NCBI RefSeq assembly: GCF_000765665.2
Contig: NZ_JROZ02000001.1
Coordinates: forward strand, 186,001-250,000
DNA: 64,000 nt
Direction: 5' to 3'
DNA from: Helicobacter sp. MIT 05-5293
GTDB lineage: Bacteria > Campylobacterota > Campylobacteria > Campylobacterales > Helicobacteraceae
The stretch's first letter is position 1. Each line of letters begins with the position of its first letter. The notes under the pieces are model-generated. The model did not search any database. It was not told the origin of the DNA and saw nothing but the letters and a program-made list of their open reading frames with translations. Of this stretch, positions 10,557 to 21,863 are shown one piece after another. The translations under genes and the position numbers were made by a program.

Positions 10557-12251
10557 ATGCGAAGTGATATTATCAAAAAAGGATTCCAAAAAGCCCCGCA
10601 CAGAAGCCTTTTGCGCGCCACAGGGCTAAAAGACGAAGACTTTGACAAACCCTTTATCGGCATTGCCAATAGCTATATTGACATTATTCCCGGGCATTTT
10701 TTCTTAAACAAATACGCACAGATTGTCAAAGACGAGATTCGCGCTGCCGGTGGTGTGCCGTTTGAGTTTAACACGATTGGTGTTGATGATGGCATCGCTA
10801 TGGGGCATAGCGGAATGCTCTATTCGCTGCCAAGCCGCGAACTGATTGCCGATAGTATCGAAACGATGATGAACGCGCACAGCCTTGATGCGATGGTTTG
10901 TATCCCTAATTGCGATAAGATTGTGCCCGGAATGCTTATGGGCGCGCTGCGGGTGAATGTCCCGACAATCTTTGTCAGCGGCGGACCGATGCGCGCGGGG
11001 CGGCTTGAAGACGGGACGATTCTCGACCTAAACTCGGCGTTTGAAGCGGTGGGCGCGTTTAACGAAGGTAAGATTGATGAGCAAAGATTACACGAGATAG
11101 AATGCAAGGCTTGCCCTAGTGGGGGGAGTTGTAGCGGAATGTTTACTGCAAACTCGATGAATACCCTCTGTGAGGCAATGGGTGTCGCGCTGCCCGGGAA
11201 CGGGACGATTTTAGCCCTTAGCCCCGAACGCGAAGAGCTTTTGCGCAAAGCCGCGCGGCGGATTGTCGAGATTGCGCTTGATGAGAAAAAAACCGAGCAA
11301 TTTAGATTCCGCAATATCTTAAACAGAAAGGCTGTGCATAACGCGTTTGTGGTCGATATGGCTATGGGTGGCAGCACCAACACGATTTTGCATATGTTAG
11401 CCATTGCCAAAGAAGCCGAGGTGGATTTTAATCTTGATTCGATTAATACGATTGCAAGCCAAGTTGCGCATATTGCAAAGATTGCGCCCGCGCTTGGCAC
11501 GATTCACATGGAAGACATTCACCGCGCGGGCGGGGTTAGCGCGGTGATGAACGAGGTGGCGAAGCGCGAAAATAAAGTTTTGCACCTTGATACGCTCACA
11601 ATCACCGGCGAGACTTTGGGCGAGAGAATCGCGAATGCAGAGATTAAAGATAGTGAGATTATCCGCCATAATGAGAATGCGTATTCGCAAATGGGGGGGC
11701 TAAAGATTCTCTATGGCAACCTCGCGCGTGAGGGTGCGGTGCTAAAGGTCGCCGCGGTGGCAGAAAAGATGAAAGAATTTGAAGGCAGTGCAGTGTGTTT
11801 TAACTCGCAAGATGAGGCGATTAGGGGCATTGCAGGGGGCAAGGTCAAGGCTGGGAATGTCGTGGTGATTCGCTATGAGGGACCAAAGGGCGGACCGGGA
11901 ATGCAAGAAATGCTTAGCCCCACGAGTATGATTATGGGAATGGGGCTTGGCGAGTGTGTCGCGCTGATTACCGATGGGCGCTTTAGCGGCGCAACAAGGG
12001 GCGGGTGCATTGGGCATGTTAGCCCCGAAGCGGCAGAGGGCGGGCTGATTGCGCTTGTTGAAGACGGCGATAAAATTGCGATTTCTGTAAGCAAAGGGAG
12101 CTTGGAACTGCTTGTGGATTCTAAGGTTTTAGAAGCGCGTAAGGCAAAGTGGAAGCCGATTCAAAAAGAGATAAAAAGCAAGTGGTTGCGCCGCTATGCA
12201 CTGCTTGTGAGTAATGCCGCAAATGGCGCGGTGCTGAAGACGGAGGTGTAG
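10557..12251 (+). CDS. ilvD: Dihydroxy-acid dehydratase (branched-chain amino acid synthesis)
   Basis: 564 residues, full length. It dehydrates dihydroxy-isovalerate and dihydroxy-methylvalerate, the penultimate step of valine and isoleucine synthesis, using an iron-sulfur cluster. Cluster cysteines are in [12 protein letters not shown] and [18 protein letters not shown]; the late catalytic segment is [18 protein letters not shown]. The ATG follows AAAGGACAACAA. Base composition is unlike every neighbour: one 60-base row (11221-11280) has 38 G or C, while a row in the next gene (12841-12900) has 16. The heptamer AGATTCT/AGAATCT, common elsewhere, occurs once. H. pylori lacks ilvD. I infer acquisition by transfer from a more GC-rich relative. 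Long open frames on the opposite strand result from the high GC and are not genes. Confidence 0.95.
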   Translation: MRSDIIKKGFQKAPHRSLLRATGLKDEDFDKPFIGIANSYIDIIPGHFFLNKYAQIVKDEIRAAGGVPFEFNTIGVDDGIAMGHSGMLYSLPSRELIADSIETMMNAHSLDAMVCIPNCDKIVPGMLMGALRVNVPTIFVSGGPMRAGRLEDGTILDLNSAFEAVGAFNEGKIDEQRLHEIECKACPSGGSCSGMFTANSMNTLCEAMGVALPGNGTILALSPEREELLRKAARRIVEIALDEKKTEQFRFRNILNRKAVHNAFVVDMAMGGSTNTILHMLAIAKEAEVDFNLDSINTIASQVAHIAKIAPALGTIHMEDIHRAGGVSAVMNEVAKRENKVLHLDTLTITGETLGERIANAEIKDSEIIRHNENAYSQMGGLKILYGNLAREGAVLKVAAVAEKMKEFEGSAVCFNSQDEAIRGIAGGKVKAGNVVVIRYEGPKGGPGMQEMLSPTSMIMGMGLGECVALITDGRFSGATRGGCIGHVSPEAAEGGLIALVEDGDKIAISVSKGSLELLVDSKVLEARKAKWKPIQKEIKSKWLRRYALLVSNAANGAVLKTEV

Positions 12252-12257
12252 GGGAAA

Positions 12258-12347
12258 ATGAGCTTAGTCAAAATTGCAAATGATAGATTTTACTCTAAGG
12301 TTATAAAAATTAGACAAGGAATGTGGGATAAATGCCAAACACTTTAA
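12258..12347 (+). CDS. Possible 29-residue small ORF
   Basis: An ATG six bases after the ilvD stop opens a 29-codon frame (starting MSLVKIANDRFYSKVIKI) that ends 16 bases inside the restriction gene in another frame. It could be a leader peptide coupling ilvD with the restriction gene, a decayed fragment, or chance. No family is recognisable. Confidence 0.2.
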   Translation: MSLVKIANDRFYSKVIKIRQGMWDKCQTL

Positions 12348-13174
12348 CTTTTGAGGAATTTTTAAAAACACTGCAAACTACCAATAGACGCTTAAACTTT
12401 TTTGTGGATTGGCAAAAATGTTTAAGCAATAGAGATTCTGTTAGTATTTGCCTCAATCATTTGAATTTTTTATTGGGTAAAAATAAAGATGAAATGCAAG
12501 ATTGTGTGCATAAACTCTTTGCTGAATATCCAAAGGCTTTTGAGGTTTTGCACATTTTGATTGCAGTGAGGGATAAAAAAGAAATGGTTTTGGATTCTAA
12601 TAATAGTCTTTGTGCTATAGAATCTTATTTTTATAATGCAGACAAAGCTTATAATTTTATTTGTGAAAGTGGCTTGTGCGAAGTTTTTAGCGATAGAAAG
12701 ATTAAGGATTTGAATGATTTTGTATTTGGTATTGAAGTAGGACTTGATAGCAATGCAAGAAAAAATCGTAGTGGTAACACTATGGAATCTTATCTTGAAA
12801 ATCTTTTTGCAAGGGCTAATTTGCATTTTAAAAGCCAAGTTAATATCAAAGATTTTAACGATTTGCACCAATCGTTTGGAGCTGATATTAAAAAATTTGA
12901 TTTTGTCATTTGGGGTAAAAACGCTACCTATTTTATAGAATCTAATTTTTATACAAGTGGTGGAAGTAAGCTTAATGAAACTGCAAGAGCCTATCAAGAT
13001 TTAGCGTTAAGATTCAAAACCTTTTCTTCTTATAAATTTATTTGGATAACAGATGGGCAAGGTTGGTTAAGTGCTAAAAACAAACTCCAAGAGGCTTATA
13101 AATCTGTAGAAATTTATAATTTAAGCAACATTAATGACTTCATTCAAAAGGTAAAAAATGGAATTGCTCAATAA
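12332..13174 (+). CDS. Type II restriction endonuclease, DpnII/MboI-like (predicted GATC)
   Basis: 280 residues, close to the size of DpnII. The C-terminal half carries the family hallmark: a conserved GLDSNARKNRSGNTMESYLE stretch, then KKFDFVIWG and YFIESNFYTSGGSKLNETAR, then YKFIWITDGQGW. The D in FDFVIWG and the E in FIESNFY fit a PD-(D/E)xK active site in which the last lysine is replaced, as I recall for this family. By family the predicted target is GATC; this has not been tested. The gene is very AT-rich, and its end overlaps the methyltransferase start by 17 bases, which is typical of a coupled restriction-modification pair. Confidence 0.85.
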   Translation: MPNTLTFEEFLKTLQTTNRRLNFFVDWQKCLSNRDSVSICLNHLNFLLGKNKDEMQDCVHKLFAEYPKAFEVLHILIAVRDKKEMVLDSNNSLCAIESYFYNADKAYNFICESGLCEVFSDRKIKDLNDFVFGIEVGLDSNARKNRSGNTMESYLENLFARANLHFKSQVNIKDFNDLHQSFGADIKKFDFVIWGKNATYFIESNFYTSGGSKLNETARAYQDLALRFKTFSSYKFIWITDGQGWLSAKNKLQEAYKSVEIYNLSNINDFIQKVKNGIAQ

Positions 13175-14015
13175 AAACTTGTCTCCTATTTTTATAAGTG
13201 AAGATTCTCTCTTTAGGCTTTATCAAGGGGATTGCAATCAAATATTGCCTGATTTTAAGGGACAATTTGATCTTATCTTTGCCGATCCTCCTTATTTTCT
13301 CTCTAATGATGGTTTGAGTATTCAGAGTGGCAAAATAGTTAGCGTTAATAAAGGAACTTGGGATAGAGAAGAGAACATTAATGATATTGATGAATTTAAT
13401 GAAGAGTGGATACGCAATGCAAAAATTGCCCTAAAAGATACAGGGAGCATTTTAATTAGTGGAACTTATCATAATATTTTTTCTTTGGGGCGAGTCTTGC
13501 AAAAACTTGATTTCAAGATTCTTAATCTCATCACTTGGCAAAAAACCAATCCTCCACCCAACTTTAGCTGTCGCTATCTCACGCATTCGACTGAACAAAT
13601 CATTTGGGCAAGAAAAAGCCCAAAACATAAGCATATTTTTAATTATGAAATCCTTAAAAGGCTTAATGGAGATAAGCAAATGCGTGATGTATGGAGTTTT
13701 CCAGCGATTGCCCCTTGGGAAAAAGCTAATGGCAAACACCCTACACAAAAGCCTTTGAATCTACTTGTGCGATTGCTTTTAATGGCAAGTAATGAGGATT
13801 CTATTATCTGCGATCCTTTTAGTGGAAGCTCCACCACAGGAATAGCGGCTAATCTGCTAAATAGAAGTTTTATAGGTATAGAAAAAGAAAATGAGTTTAT
13901 CAAAATGTCAGTGGATAGAAAAGTGGAGTTAGATAAAAATAGAAAAGAGATAGAATCTAAGATAAAAGACATATCAATACGATTGTCTGCAAATCTTAAA
14001 TTATCTACTAAGTAA
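13158..14015 (+). CDS. Adenine-N6 DNA methyltransferase, DpnA-like (beta class)
   Basis: 285 residues. Motif IV (DLIFADPPYFLSNDG) precedes motif I (CDPFSGSSTTGIAA), the beta-class order. The stretch NLITWQKTNPPPNFSCRYLT and the following HSTEQIIWARK are closely like S. pneumoniae DpnA as I remember it, a GATC enzyme able to methylate single-stranded DNA. The catalytic DPPY modifies the adenine amino group and protects the host from the adjacent endonuclease. DpnII systems normally also encode an alpha-class enzyme (DpnM); none is next to this pair. It starts inside the endonuclease gene, giving translational coupling. Confidence 0.88.
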   Translation: MELLNKNLSPIFISEDSLFRLYQGDCNQILPDFKGQFDLIFADPPYFLSNDGLSIQSGKIVSVNKGTWDREENINDIDEFNEEWIRNAKIALKDTGSILISGTYHNIFSLGRVLQKLDFKILNLITWQKTNPPPNFSCRYLTHSTEQIIWARKSPKHKHIFNYEILKRLNGDKQMRDVWSFPAIAPWEKANGKHPTQKPLNLLVRLLLMASNEDSIICDPFSGSSTTGIAANLLNRSFIGIEKENEFIKMSVDRKVELDKNRKEIESKIKDISIRLSANLKLSTK

Positions 14016-14050
14016 AACTTCCTAAAAACAACACAAAGGAGATTAACCAA

Positions 14051-14464
14051 ATGAAATTCTTAACCAACCTTTTCAAATCCAAGCGCAAAAAGTTTGAAGA
14101 GTTACTCAAACAAACCCAAATTATCAGAATTAGGACACTCGAAGAGGGTTGTAATGATGAGATTGTCATCACTCCCGCTATTAATGATGATTTGATAGAT
14201 TCTATCCACAGCTTATTGCAAAAAGGTGTAGAGGTTACACAAGATGATATTGACTGTATCGAAGAATCCTTAGAAGATTTGAAGCAAGATATATGCAAAA
14301 ATCCAGAATATCACGATTGTCCGCAAGAAATTCTTAATGTAGAATCTCGGCAAGAACTGCAAGATTGGGTTGAACAAACTTTCACAACACACCCACGAAT
14401 CCTTGCATTACAAGAGATTCTAAGACTTTTGCAGCAATATTTCCTTAAGGAAGTAAATAGGTAA
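14051..14464 (+). CDS. Conserved-looking hypothetical protein
   Basis: 137 residues, soluble, helical and strongly acidic in the middle (DDIDCIEESLEDLKQD), with a basic N-terminus (KSKRKKFEELLKQ). No known motif is seen. It has a clean AAAGGAG ribosome site nine bases before its ATG. It lies between the methyltransferase (35 bases upstream) and a glycosyltransferase (8 bases downstream), so it is probably cotranscribed with the latter. Three cysteines are present but not in a metal-binding pattern. Confidence 0.6.
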   Translation: MKFLTNLFKSKRKKFEELLKQTQIIRIRTLEEGCNDEIVITPAINDDLIDSIHSLLQKGVEVTQDDIDCIEESLEDLKQDICKNPEYHDCPQEILNVESRQELQDWVEQTFTTHPRILALQEILRLLQQYFLKEVNR

Positions 14465-14472
14465 GCTACATA

Positions 14473-15678
14473 ATGCTTAATATAGAACAACATATCACCT
14501 TACTTTGCGATCATAATATCACCCAAAAGCCGCGCTCAAGTCGCTTACTCCAAATGCTTTGTGGGATTACGACACTGAATCTGCACATCAACATCATTGC
14601 CAAAGAATGCACAAGCCTTGAATTTTTGTCTAATCTCTCACCACACCTCAAGCTTTTAAGCTTTCCAGCAGATAAGACAAGCAAACAACGCAATGCCCAA
14701 GAAAATGCACTTATTCAAAGCTATTGTCATAAGGGTGAATTTGAGCCTTTGATATATACTCCCGCGCGTCTGCATATCCGCAAATATCTCGATTCTTTGC
14801 CCCAGCAGGATTTGCTTATCATCGAGGACATCACGCTTTTGCCTTTTGCGTGTGATTATAAAAAATCATTTCCCCATTGTAAGATTCTGATTGATTTGCG
14901 TGAATTTTATCCTTTGGAATATGAAAATGACCCTGTATGGGTGCAGGGATTGGGGCGGTTGTTTGTGTATTTGTGCGAAGTGTATTTGCCACGCGTTGAT
15001 TATGCAATCAGCGTAAGCGAGGGATTGTGCGAACGATACAAGAGAGATTATGGGATTTTATGCGAGGTGTTGTATTCGCTTCCGCCATTTTTTGAATCTG
15101 CGCCAAAGCCTACCTTTGCACAACACATTAAAATTCTCTATCATGGCTTTATCAGCCCTGATCGCAGTAGTCAAGAAATGCTTGAGCTAGGGGAGAGGCT
15201 TTCAGAATCTGATAAAAAATATCAACTTTATGTGATGGCTTTAAGCAATCAGAAAGGTTTTTTAGAGGATTTTATGCAAAAAGCACACAAGATTCGCTCT
15301 CTTAGTGTTTTGCCTCCGGTAATGATGCAGGAGATTATTCCTTTTAGTAGGGATTTTGATATAGGGCTTATTCCTTTTAAGCCTACGACTTTTAATCTTA
15401 CGCATTGTATGCCTAATAAGCTTTTTGAATACATACAGGCGCGCTTGGCAATTTGTGCGACACCTCTTCCCGATATAGCGCGGTTTTTAAAGCAAAATGC
15501 TTGTGGGATTGTATCAAATGGATTTGAGGTCTCCCATATTATGCAGACTTTAGAATCTCTCACACCAGAGGAGATTAATACATTTAAAGCAAATGCGCAC
15601 AAAAGTGCGTATCAATGGAGTATGCAGACGAATCAAATGCTTGTTGAGCGTATCGTATCGGGGCTATTGGAGCGTTAA
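14473..15678 (+). CDS. Glycosyltransferase, GT-B fold (family 4-like)
   Basis: 401 residues with no membrane segment. The C-terminal half has GT-B features: IKILYHGFISPDRSSQEMLE, then a region with FDIGLIPFKPTTFNLTHCMP followed by NKLFEYIQARLAICATPLPD, which matches the nucleotide-sugar-binding EX7E-like region of family 4 enzymes. The N-terminal half carries an acceptor-side domain (LLIIEDITLLPFACDY). The likely role is sugar transfer to a surface glycan such as lipopolysaccharide or to a glycoprotein; donor and acceptor cannot be read from sequence. It ends five bases from the convergent small membrane gene. Confidence 0.75.
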   Translation: MLNIEQHITLLCDHNITQKPRSSRLLQMLCGITTLNLHINIIAKECTSLEFLSNLSPHLKLLSFPADKTSKQRNAQENALIQSYCHKGEFEPLIYTPARLHIRKYLDSLPQQDLLIIEDITLLPFACDYKKSFPHCKILIDLREFYPLEYENDPVWVQGLGRLFVYLCEVYLPRVDYAISVSEGLCERYKRDYGILCEVLYSLPPFFESAPKPTFAQHIKILYHGFISPDRSSQEMLELGERLSESDKKYQLYVMALSNQKGFLEDFMQKAHKIRSLSVLPPVMMQEIIPFSRDFDIGLIPFKPTTFNLTHCMPNKLFEYIQARLAICATPLPDIARFLKQNACGIVSNGFEVSHIMQTLESLTPEEINTFKANAHKSAYQWSMQTNQMLVERIVSGLLER

Positions 15679-15683
15679 GCACA

Positions 15684-15887
15684 TCAAAAATAAAGGGCGA
15701 CAATGCGCTCACCTACGAGATAAAGTGAAGTGATAAAACCTATGACATCAAGCGTAATAAGCGGAGCAAAAAGCATATTTTGGTTTTTTGAGTGGAAAAG
15801 AAAAAATATACTTAAAGGGAAAAGCACAAAGCCCCAACCCAAAAAAATCCACCCTAAAACACACAGCAAAGCTCCGAGCCAAAACAT
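15684..15887 (-). CDS. Small two-segment membrane protein
   Basis: 67 residues: a glycine- and tryptophan-rich first hydrophobic hairpin (MFWLGALLCVLGWIFLGWGF through LSIFFLF) and a second segment (APLITLDVIGFITSLYLVGE). It follows lon by 19 bases on the same strand and is probably the last gene of the bamD-lon transcript. The family is not recognised. Hydrophobic pattern and tight spacing favour a real gene over chance. Confidence 0.55.
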   Translation of the reverse strand: MFWLGALLCVLGWIFLGWGFVLFPLSIFFLFHSKNQNMLFAPLITLDVIGFITSLYLVGERIVALYF

Positions 15888-15906
15888 TTGGATTCTCTAA
15901 GAGATT

Positions 15907-18294
15907 CTAGGCTTTCAATAAAACATGCTCAAGCACTTCGTTGATTGTATTGACACCGATGATTTGAAGTTCATTAAGCACTTCTTGAGGAATGTCCTTA
16001 AGGTCTCGCTCTTGATTTTTTTGAGGGATAAGAGCAGTTTTTATCCCTGCTTTATGCGCGGCAATGAGTTTTTCTTTTAATCCACCAATTGGTAATACAT
16101 TGCCCCGTAATGTTAGCTCGCCCGTCATCGCGACACTTGCATTGATTTTGCGCTCTGTGAGAATCGAGGCAATCACACAAGCCATAGCAATACCAGCACT
16201 TGGACCATCTTTAGGTGTCGCTCCTTCGGGGACATGGAGATGAATATCATAAGCTTGATAAATTTGTGTGTTTTTGATTGTTTTGGGATTTTGAAGAAAT
16301 TTTTGATCAAACAGCACTTTGACGACAGAATGTGCGATATGTGCAGATTCTTTCATTACATCACCCAAACTCCCTGTGAGTGTGAGTGTCCCCTTTCCTC
16401 GTATTTTAATGGCTTCGATTTTCAACACATCTCCACCTACACTTGTCCAAGCCAAGCCATTAACTAAGCCTATGACATTTTGCTTATCTGCGGGTGAGAT
16501 TTCAAAAACGATTTTATCAAGGAATGAAGAGAGATTCTTAGGTGTAATACGAATATTTTTTTGTGCGCCTTGAAGAATGATTTTTGCGCTTTTTCGCATA
16601 ATTTGTGCGATTTTGTGTCTTAAGGAGCGCACACCTGCTTCACGCGTGTATTTTTCTATGATTTCTTTAAGGGCTTGAGGGGAGATTCTGACTTCTTCGG
16701 ATTGTAGAGCGTGTTTTTTAAGCTCTTGAGGAATCAAATATTTTTTTGCGATTTCAAATTTTTCTTGAGGGGTGTATGATGATACTTCAATAAACTCCAT
16801 ACGATCACGCAAAGGCATAGGAATAGTGGTAATATCATTTGCAGTCGCGATAAAGATGATTTGTGAGAGGTCTAAATTGAAATTGACATAATAATCTCGG
16901 AATGCGTGATTTTGCTCGGGGTCAAGAATCTCAAGTAGCACACTTGTAGGATCGCCTCGAAAACTTTTACCGACTTTGTCAATTTCATCAAGCACGACTA
17001 CGGGATTCATCTCCTTTGCTTCGATTAGTCCTTGAGTGATGCGTCCGGGCATTGCGCCGATATAAGTGCGTCTGTGTCCGCGTAATTCATTGACATCTTC
17101 TAAGCCTCCTAAAGCGACACGCACAAGTTGTCGTTTGATTGCTTTAGCAATAGAATTTGCAAGACTTGTTTTACCCACGCCCGGAGGACCATAAAAACAC
17201 AAAATCGTGCCTTTTTCGTTTTTAATATCCTTTGTTTTAGAGGGATTAGTTTTTTGACGCTGATTGAGGAGTTCTTTGACAGCAAAATATTCTACGATAC
17301 GCTCTTTTGGCTTCTGAAGTGAATAATGATCACTATCAAGTTGCCTTGCGACATTATCAATGGATAATTTTTTGTGTGCGTGTTGCCCAAAAGGGATTTC
17401 AAGCACCCATTCGACATAATTTTGCAAAATATTTGCATCGGCACTGTCTTGGTGCATACGCGAGAGGCGATTAATTTGTTTTTGCACTTCTTTATAGGCA
17501 TCTTCGCCCATATGAGGCTTGAGGGCGTTTAGTTTTTGTATATATTGATTGATTTCTTCATCGCGTTGATTATCCGTGCCAAGCTCTTTTTGAATCTGTT
17601 TGAGTTGCTCTTTAAGGAAATATTCCTTATTGACTTGTTCCATTTTGTCTTGGACTTTGCTTTTGATTTCTTTTTGGAGTTTTTGTGATTGAATCTCTTC
17701 AATCACATATTCGATTGCTAAAAGCACTCTTTCTTGGACATTATTCTTTGCAAAAAGTGTGTAAGCTTGATCTTTTTTTAAGCGCATAGCAGCAGCGACT
17801 AAATCGACAATACGATTGGGGTCTTCTGTCTCTTCAATGCTTTGAGGTAACTCTGTGGGGAGATAAGGATTGAGATGCGCAAGCACTTTGACTTTTTCTC
17901 GCAACACTTGCAAAATCGCGTTGATTTCTTGTGGGTCATAGTCTTCATAGCGGATTTGATCGACTTTTGCTTGCAAGGGGTCATTACCTTCGATAGAGAG
18001 AATCTTGCCTCGATATAAGCTTTTAAAAAGTAGTTTCACACGCCCATCGGGCAAGGAAACTCTGCGCATAATCCAAGCAATAACGCCGACATCATAGAAA
18101 GATTCTGAAAGGTGTTTATCGGTATGTGTTTTAGCTGCGCTGATAAAAACGAGATTATTTTGATCTTTTGCTTTATCTGCTGCTTTAATATTAGCTTTAT
18201 CACTTGTGTAGATAGGTCTAATCATAAAAGGATAAATTAATTCATCTTCGACAATGATGGGAATCGTCATCGGGAATTCGTAAGTATTATTCAT
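15907..18294 (-). CDS. lon: ATP-dependent Lon protease
   Basis: 795 residues in the standard order: an N-terminal substrate-binding domain (about 1-205), a coiled-coil region (about 205-310), an AAA ATPase with Walker A GPPGVGKTS near residue 368 and Walker B VVLDEIDKVG, a sensor domain, and a C-terminal Ser-Lys protease. The catalytic serine is S699 in PKDGPSAG and the lysine is K742 in GGLKEKL. Lon degrades misfolded and short-lived regulatory proteins in the cytosol. It is 8 bases downstream of bamD, the same pair I recall in H. pylori (HP1378-HP1379). Confidence 0.96.
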   Translation of the reverse strand: MNNTYEFPMTIPIIVEDELIYPFMIRPIYTSDKANIKAADKAKDQNNLVFISAAKTHTDKHLSESFYDVGVIAWIMRRVSLPDGRVKLLFKSLYRGKILSIEGNDPLQAKVDQIRYEDYDPQEINAILQVLREKVKVLAHLNPYLPTELPQSIEETEDPNRIVDLVAAAMRLKKDQAYTLFAKNNVQERVLLAIEYVIEEIQSQKLQKEIKSKVQDKMEQVNKEYFLKEQLKQIQKELGTDNQRDEEINQYIQKLNALKPHMGEDAYKEVQKQINRLSRMHQDSADANILQNYVEWVLEIPFGQHAHKKLSIDNVARQLDSDHYSLQKPKERIVEYFAVKELLNQRQKTNPSKTKDIKNEKGTILCFYGPPGVGKTSLANSIAKAIKRQLVRVALGGLEDVNELRGHRRTYIGAMPGRITQGLIEAKEMNPVVVLDEIDKVGKSFRGDPTSVLLEILDPEQNHAFRDYYVNFNLDLSQIIFIATANDITTIPMPLRDRMEFIEVSSYTPQEKFEIAKKYLIPQELKKHALQSEEVRISPQALKEIIEKYTREAGVRSLRHKIAQIMRKSAKIILQGAQKNIRITPKNLSSFLDKIVFEISPADKQNVIGLVNGLAWTSVGGDVLKIEAIKIRGKGTLTLTGSLGDVMKESAHIAHSVVKVLFDQKFLQNPKTIKNTQIYQAYDIHLHVPEGATPKDGPSAGIAMACVIASILTERKINASVAMTGELTLRGNVLPIGGLKEKLIAAHKAGIKTALIPQKNQERDLKDIPQEVLNELQIIGVNTINEVLEHVLLKA

Positions 18295-18302
18295 TCATAC
18301 TC

Positions 18303-18950
18303 CTACCAATTGAGAATTTTAACATACCATGGGATATGCGAGGGTTTCGGATCAAGATCCTTATAAAGTTCTTCATCATTTCTGCTGATATATATTTCTT
18401 GCGCTTGGGTTTTATTTTGTTTTTCATAGACCCTTGCAATGGATTGATTAAGCTCCATTTGTCCTAATTTAAATTTTAAATAAACATACTCGACATAAGG
18501 GGCATAGCGACTATGAGGGTAGTTTTGTAAAAATTCTTGAGCATCAGTAATACTTTGGGTCATAAATTCTTGATCTTTGCTGTAGTTTTTGAATCCAAAG
18601 TAGTTTGCGAGAATCTTTAAATACCGCACATAATCTTGGTCGGCAAGAGAAGAGTAACGCTTGAGATATTCATCAAAATAAAATGTCGCAAGGAGATATT
18701 CATCTTTTTCCATATGTGCTTCACCGAGAATAAGCATCGCTTCGGGCAATAGAGGTGAGTTGATATGCTCACTTTGTAAAGATGCAAAATACCCATCTGC
18801 ACCTTCTAAATTACCGAAATTGATTTCTTTGATGATCGATTCATACCAATAAGTGGCAGGTTTGTTGTATTCGATTTCTTTTGACGCGCACCCTAAAAAT
18901 AAACAAAACATTCCTATGTATAAAATATAACGGATTATCTTTAAAAACAT
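18303..18950 (-). CDS. bamD: Outer membrane assembly lipoprotein BamD (ComL family)
   Basis: 215 residues with a lipoprotein signal peptide: hydrophobic core IRYILYIGMFCLF and lipobox LGCAS, so the mature protein would begin at the cysteine. The rest is helical TPR-like (YWYESIIKEINFGNLEGAD, then LPEAMLILGEAHMEKDEYLL). BamD is the essential partner of BamA in inserting beta-barrel proteins into the outer membrane. Its own promoter faces away from that of fliW. Confidence 0.9.
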   Translation of the reverse strand: MFLKIIRYILYIGMFCLFLGCASKEIEYNKPATYWYESIIKEINFGNLEGADGYFASLQSEHINSPLLPEAMLILGEAHMEKDEYLLATFYFDEYLKRYSSLADQDYVRYLKILANYFGFKNYSKDQEFMTQSITDAQEFLQNYPHSRYAPYVEYVYLKFKLGQMELNQSIARVYEKQNKTQAQEIYISRNDEELYKDLDPKPSHIPWYVKILNW

Positions 18951-18986
18951 TAAAAACCTTTAAAGAATGATGAGATGTAAAAATGT

Positions 18987-18992
18987 ATTATA
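18987..18992 (-). promoter_or_regulatory. -10 box for the bamD-lon operon
   Basis: A perfect TATAAT on the minus strand (context TAGGTATAATAC), about 37 bases upstream of the bamD start. A second perfect TATAAT for fliW faces the other way about 46 bases off. Confidence 0.6.
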
Positions 18993-19037
18993 CCTAAAAT
19001 ACTATTCACTATTTATCATAAAAGCATAGATTTGTGT

Positions 19038-19043
19038 TATAAT
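19038..19043 (+). promoter_or_regulatory. -10 box for fliW
   Basis: A perfect TATAAT in TGTGTTATAATGATAT, about 40 bases before the fliW ATG. The housekeeping form suggests fliW is not under a sigma-54 or sigma-28 flagellar promoter here. Confidence 0.6.
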
Positions 19044-19082
19044 GATATTTTAAGAGTTTGTTAAGGTCAAATGGAGTAATAA

Positions 19083-19520
19083 ATGATTTTTGAAGTTAAG
19101 TCTCCCATTTTAGGTTTTGAGAGCGTAACAAAAATGAAACTAGAGAAGTTAGATGACTTATTTATGAAGCTTTGTAATGTCGATGGATCAGTGCCACATT
19201 TTACTTTGGTGAATCCTTTTTTGCTTCGAGAATATGAATTTGAAGTCCCAGCAAGTATTAAAATACTTCTTGATTTGGAAACATCAAAGAATCTTTTGAT
19301 TGCCAATATTATGGTGATTCAACAACCTATCGAAAATTCTACAATTAATTTTCTTGCACCTTTGGTATTTAATTTTGATAATGCTACAATGGGGCAAGTA
19401 GTGCTTGATAGCACACAATACCCATTTTATAGTCTCAATGATCCTATTGGCAGATTCTACAACAAGGACGAGGCAGAAAAAGGCGAGCAAGCCTCATCTG
19501 TAAGAAAACATCAAGATTAA
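19083..19520 (+). CDS. fliW: Flagellar assembly factor FliW
   Basis: 145 residues with the FliW core: [13 protein letters not shown] at the N-terminus, [17 protein letters not shown] in the middle and [20 protein letters not shown] near the end. FliW binds flagellin and the translational repressor CsrA, so free FliW relieves repression of flagellin synthesis. The C-terminal 15 residues ([17 protein letters not shown]) are a charged tail. It lies 10 bases upstream of proC, and H. pylori has a homologue next to bamD and lon. Confidence 0.9.
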   Translation: MIFEVKSPILGFESVTKMKLEKLDDLFMKLCNVDGSVPHFTLVNPFLLREYEFEVPASIKILLDLETSKNLLIANIMVIQQPIENSTINFLAPLVFNFDNATMGQVVLDSTQYPFYSLNDPIGRFYNKDEAEKGEQASSVRKHQD

Positions 19521-19530
19521 AGGGTTTTTA

Positions 19531-21844
<2,314 letters not shown>

Positions 21845-21863
21845 AAATACGCAAAGGATTATT

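Noticed and set aside
10820-11500. 226-codon open frame antisense to ilvD
   Set aside because: It lies wholly inside ilvD; the high GC removes stop codons on the opposite strand. It has no domain signature and no ribosome site.
13158-14015. Methyltransferase as an orphan phase-variable gene
   Set aside because: No homopolymer or short repeat lies in or before the gene, and it overlaps its endonuclease partner.
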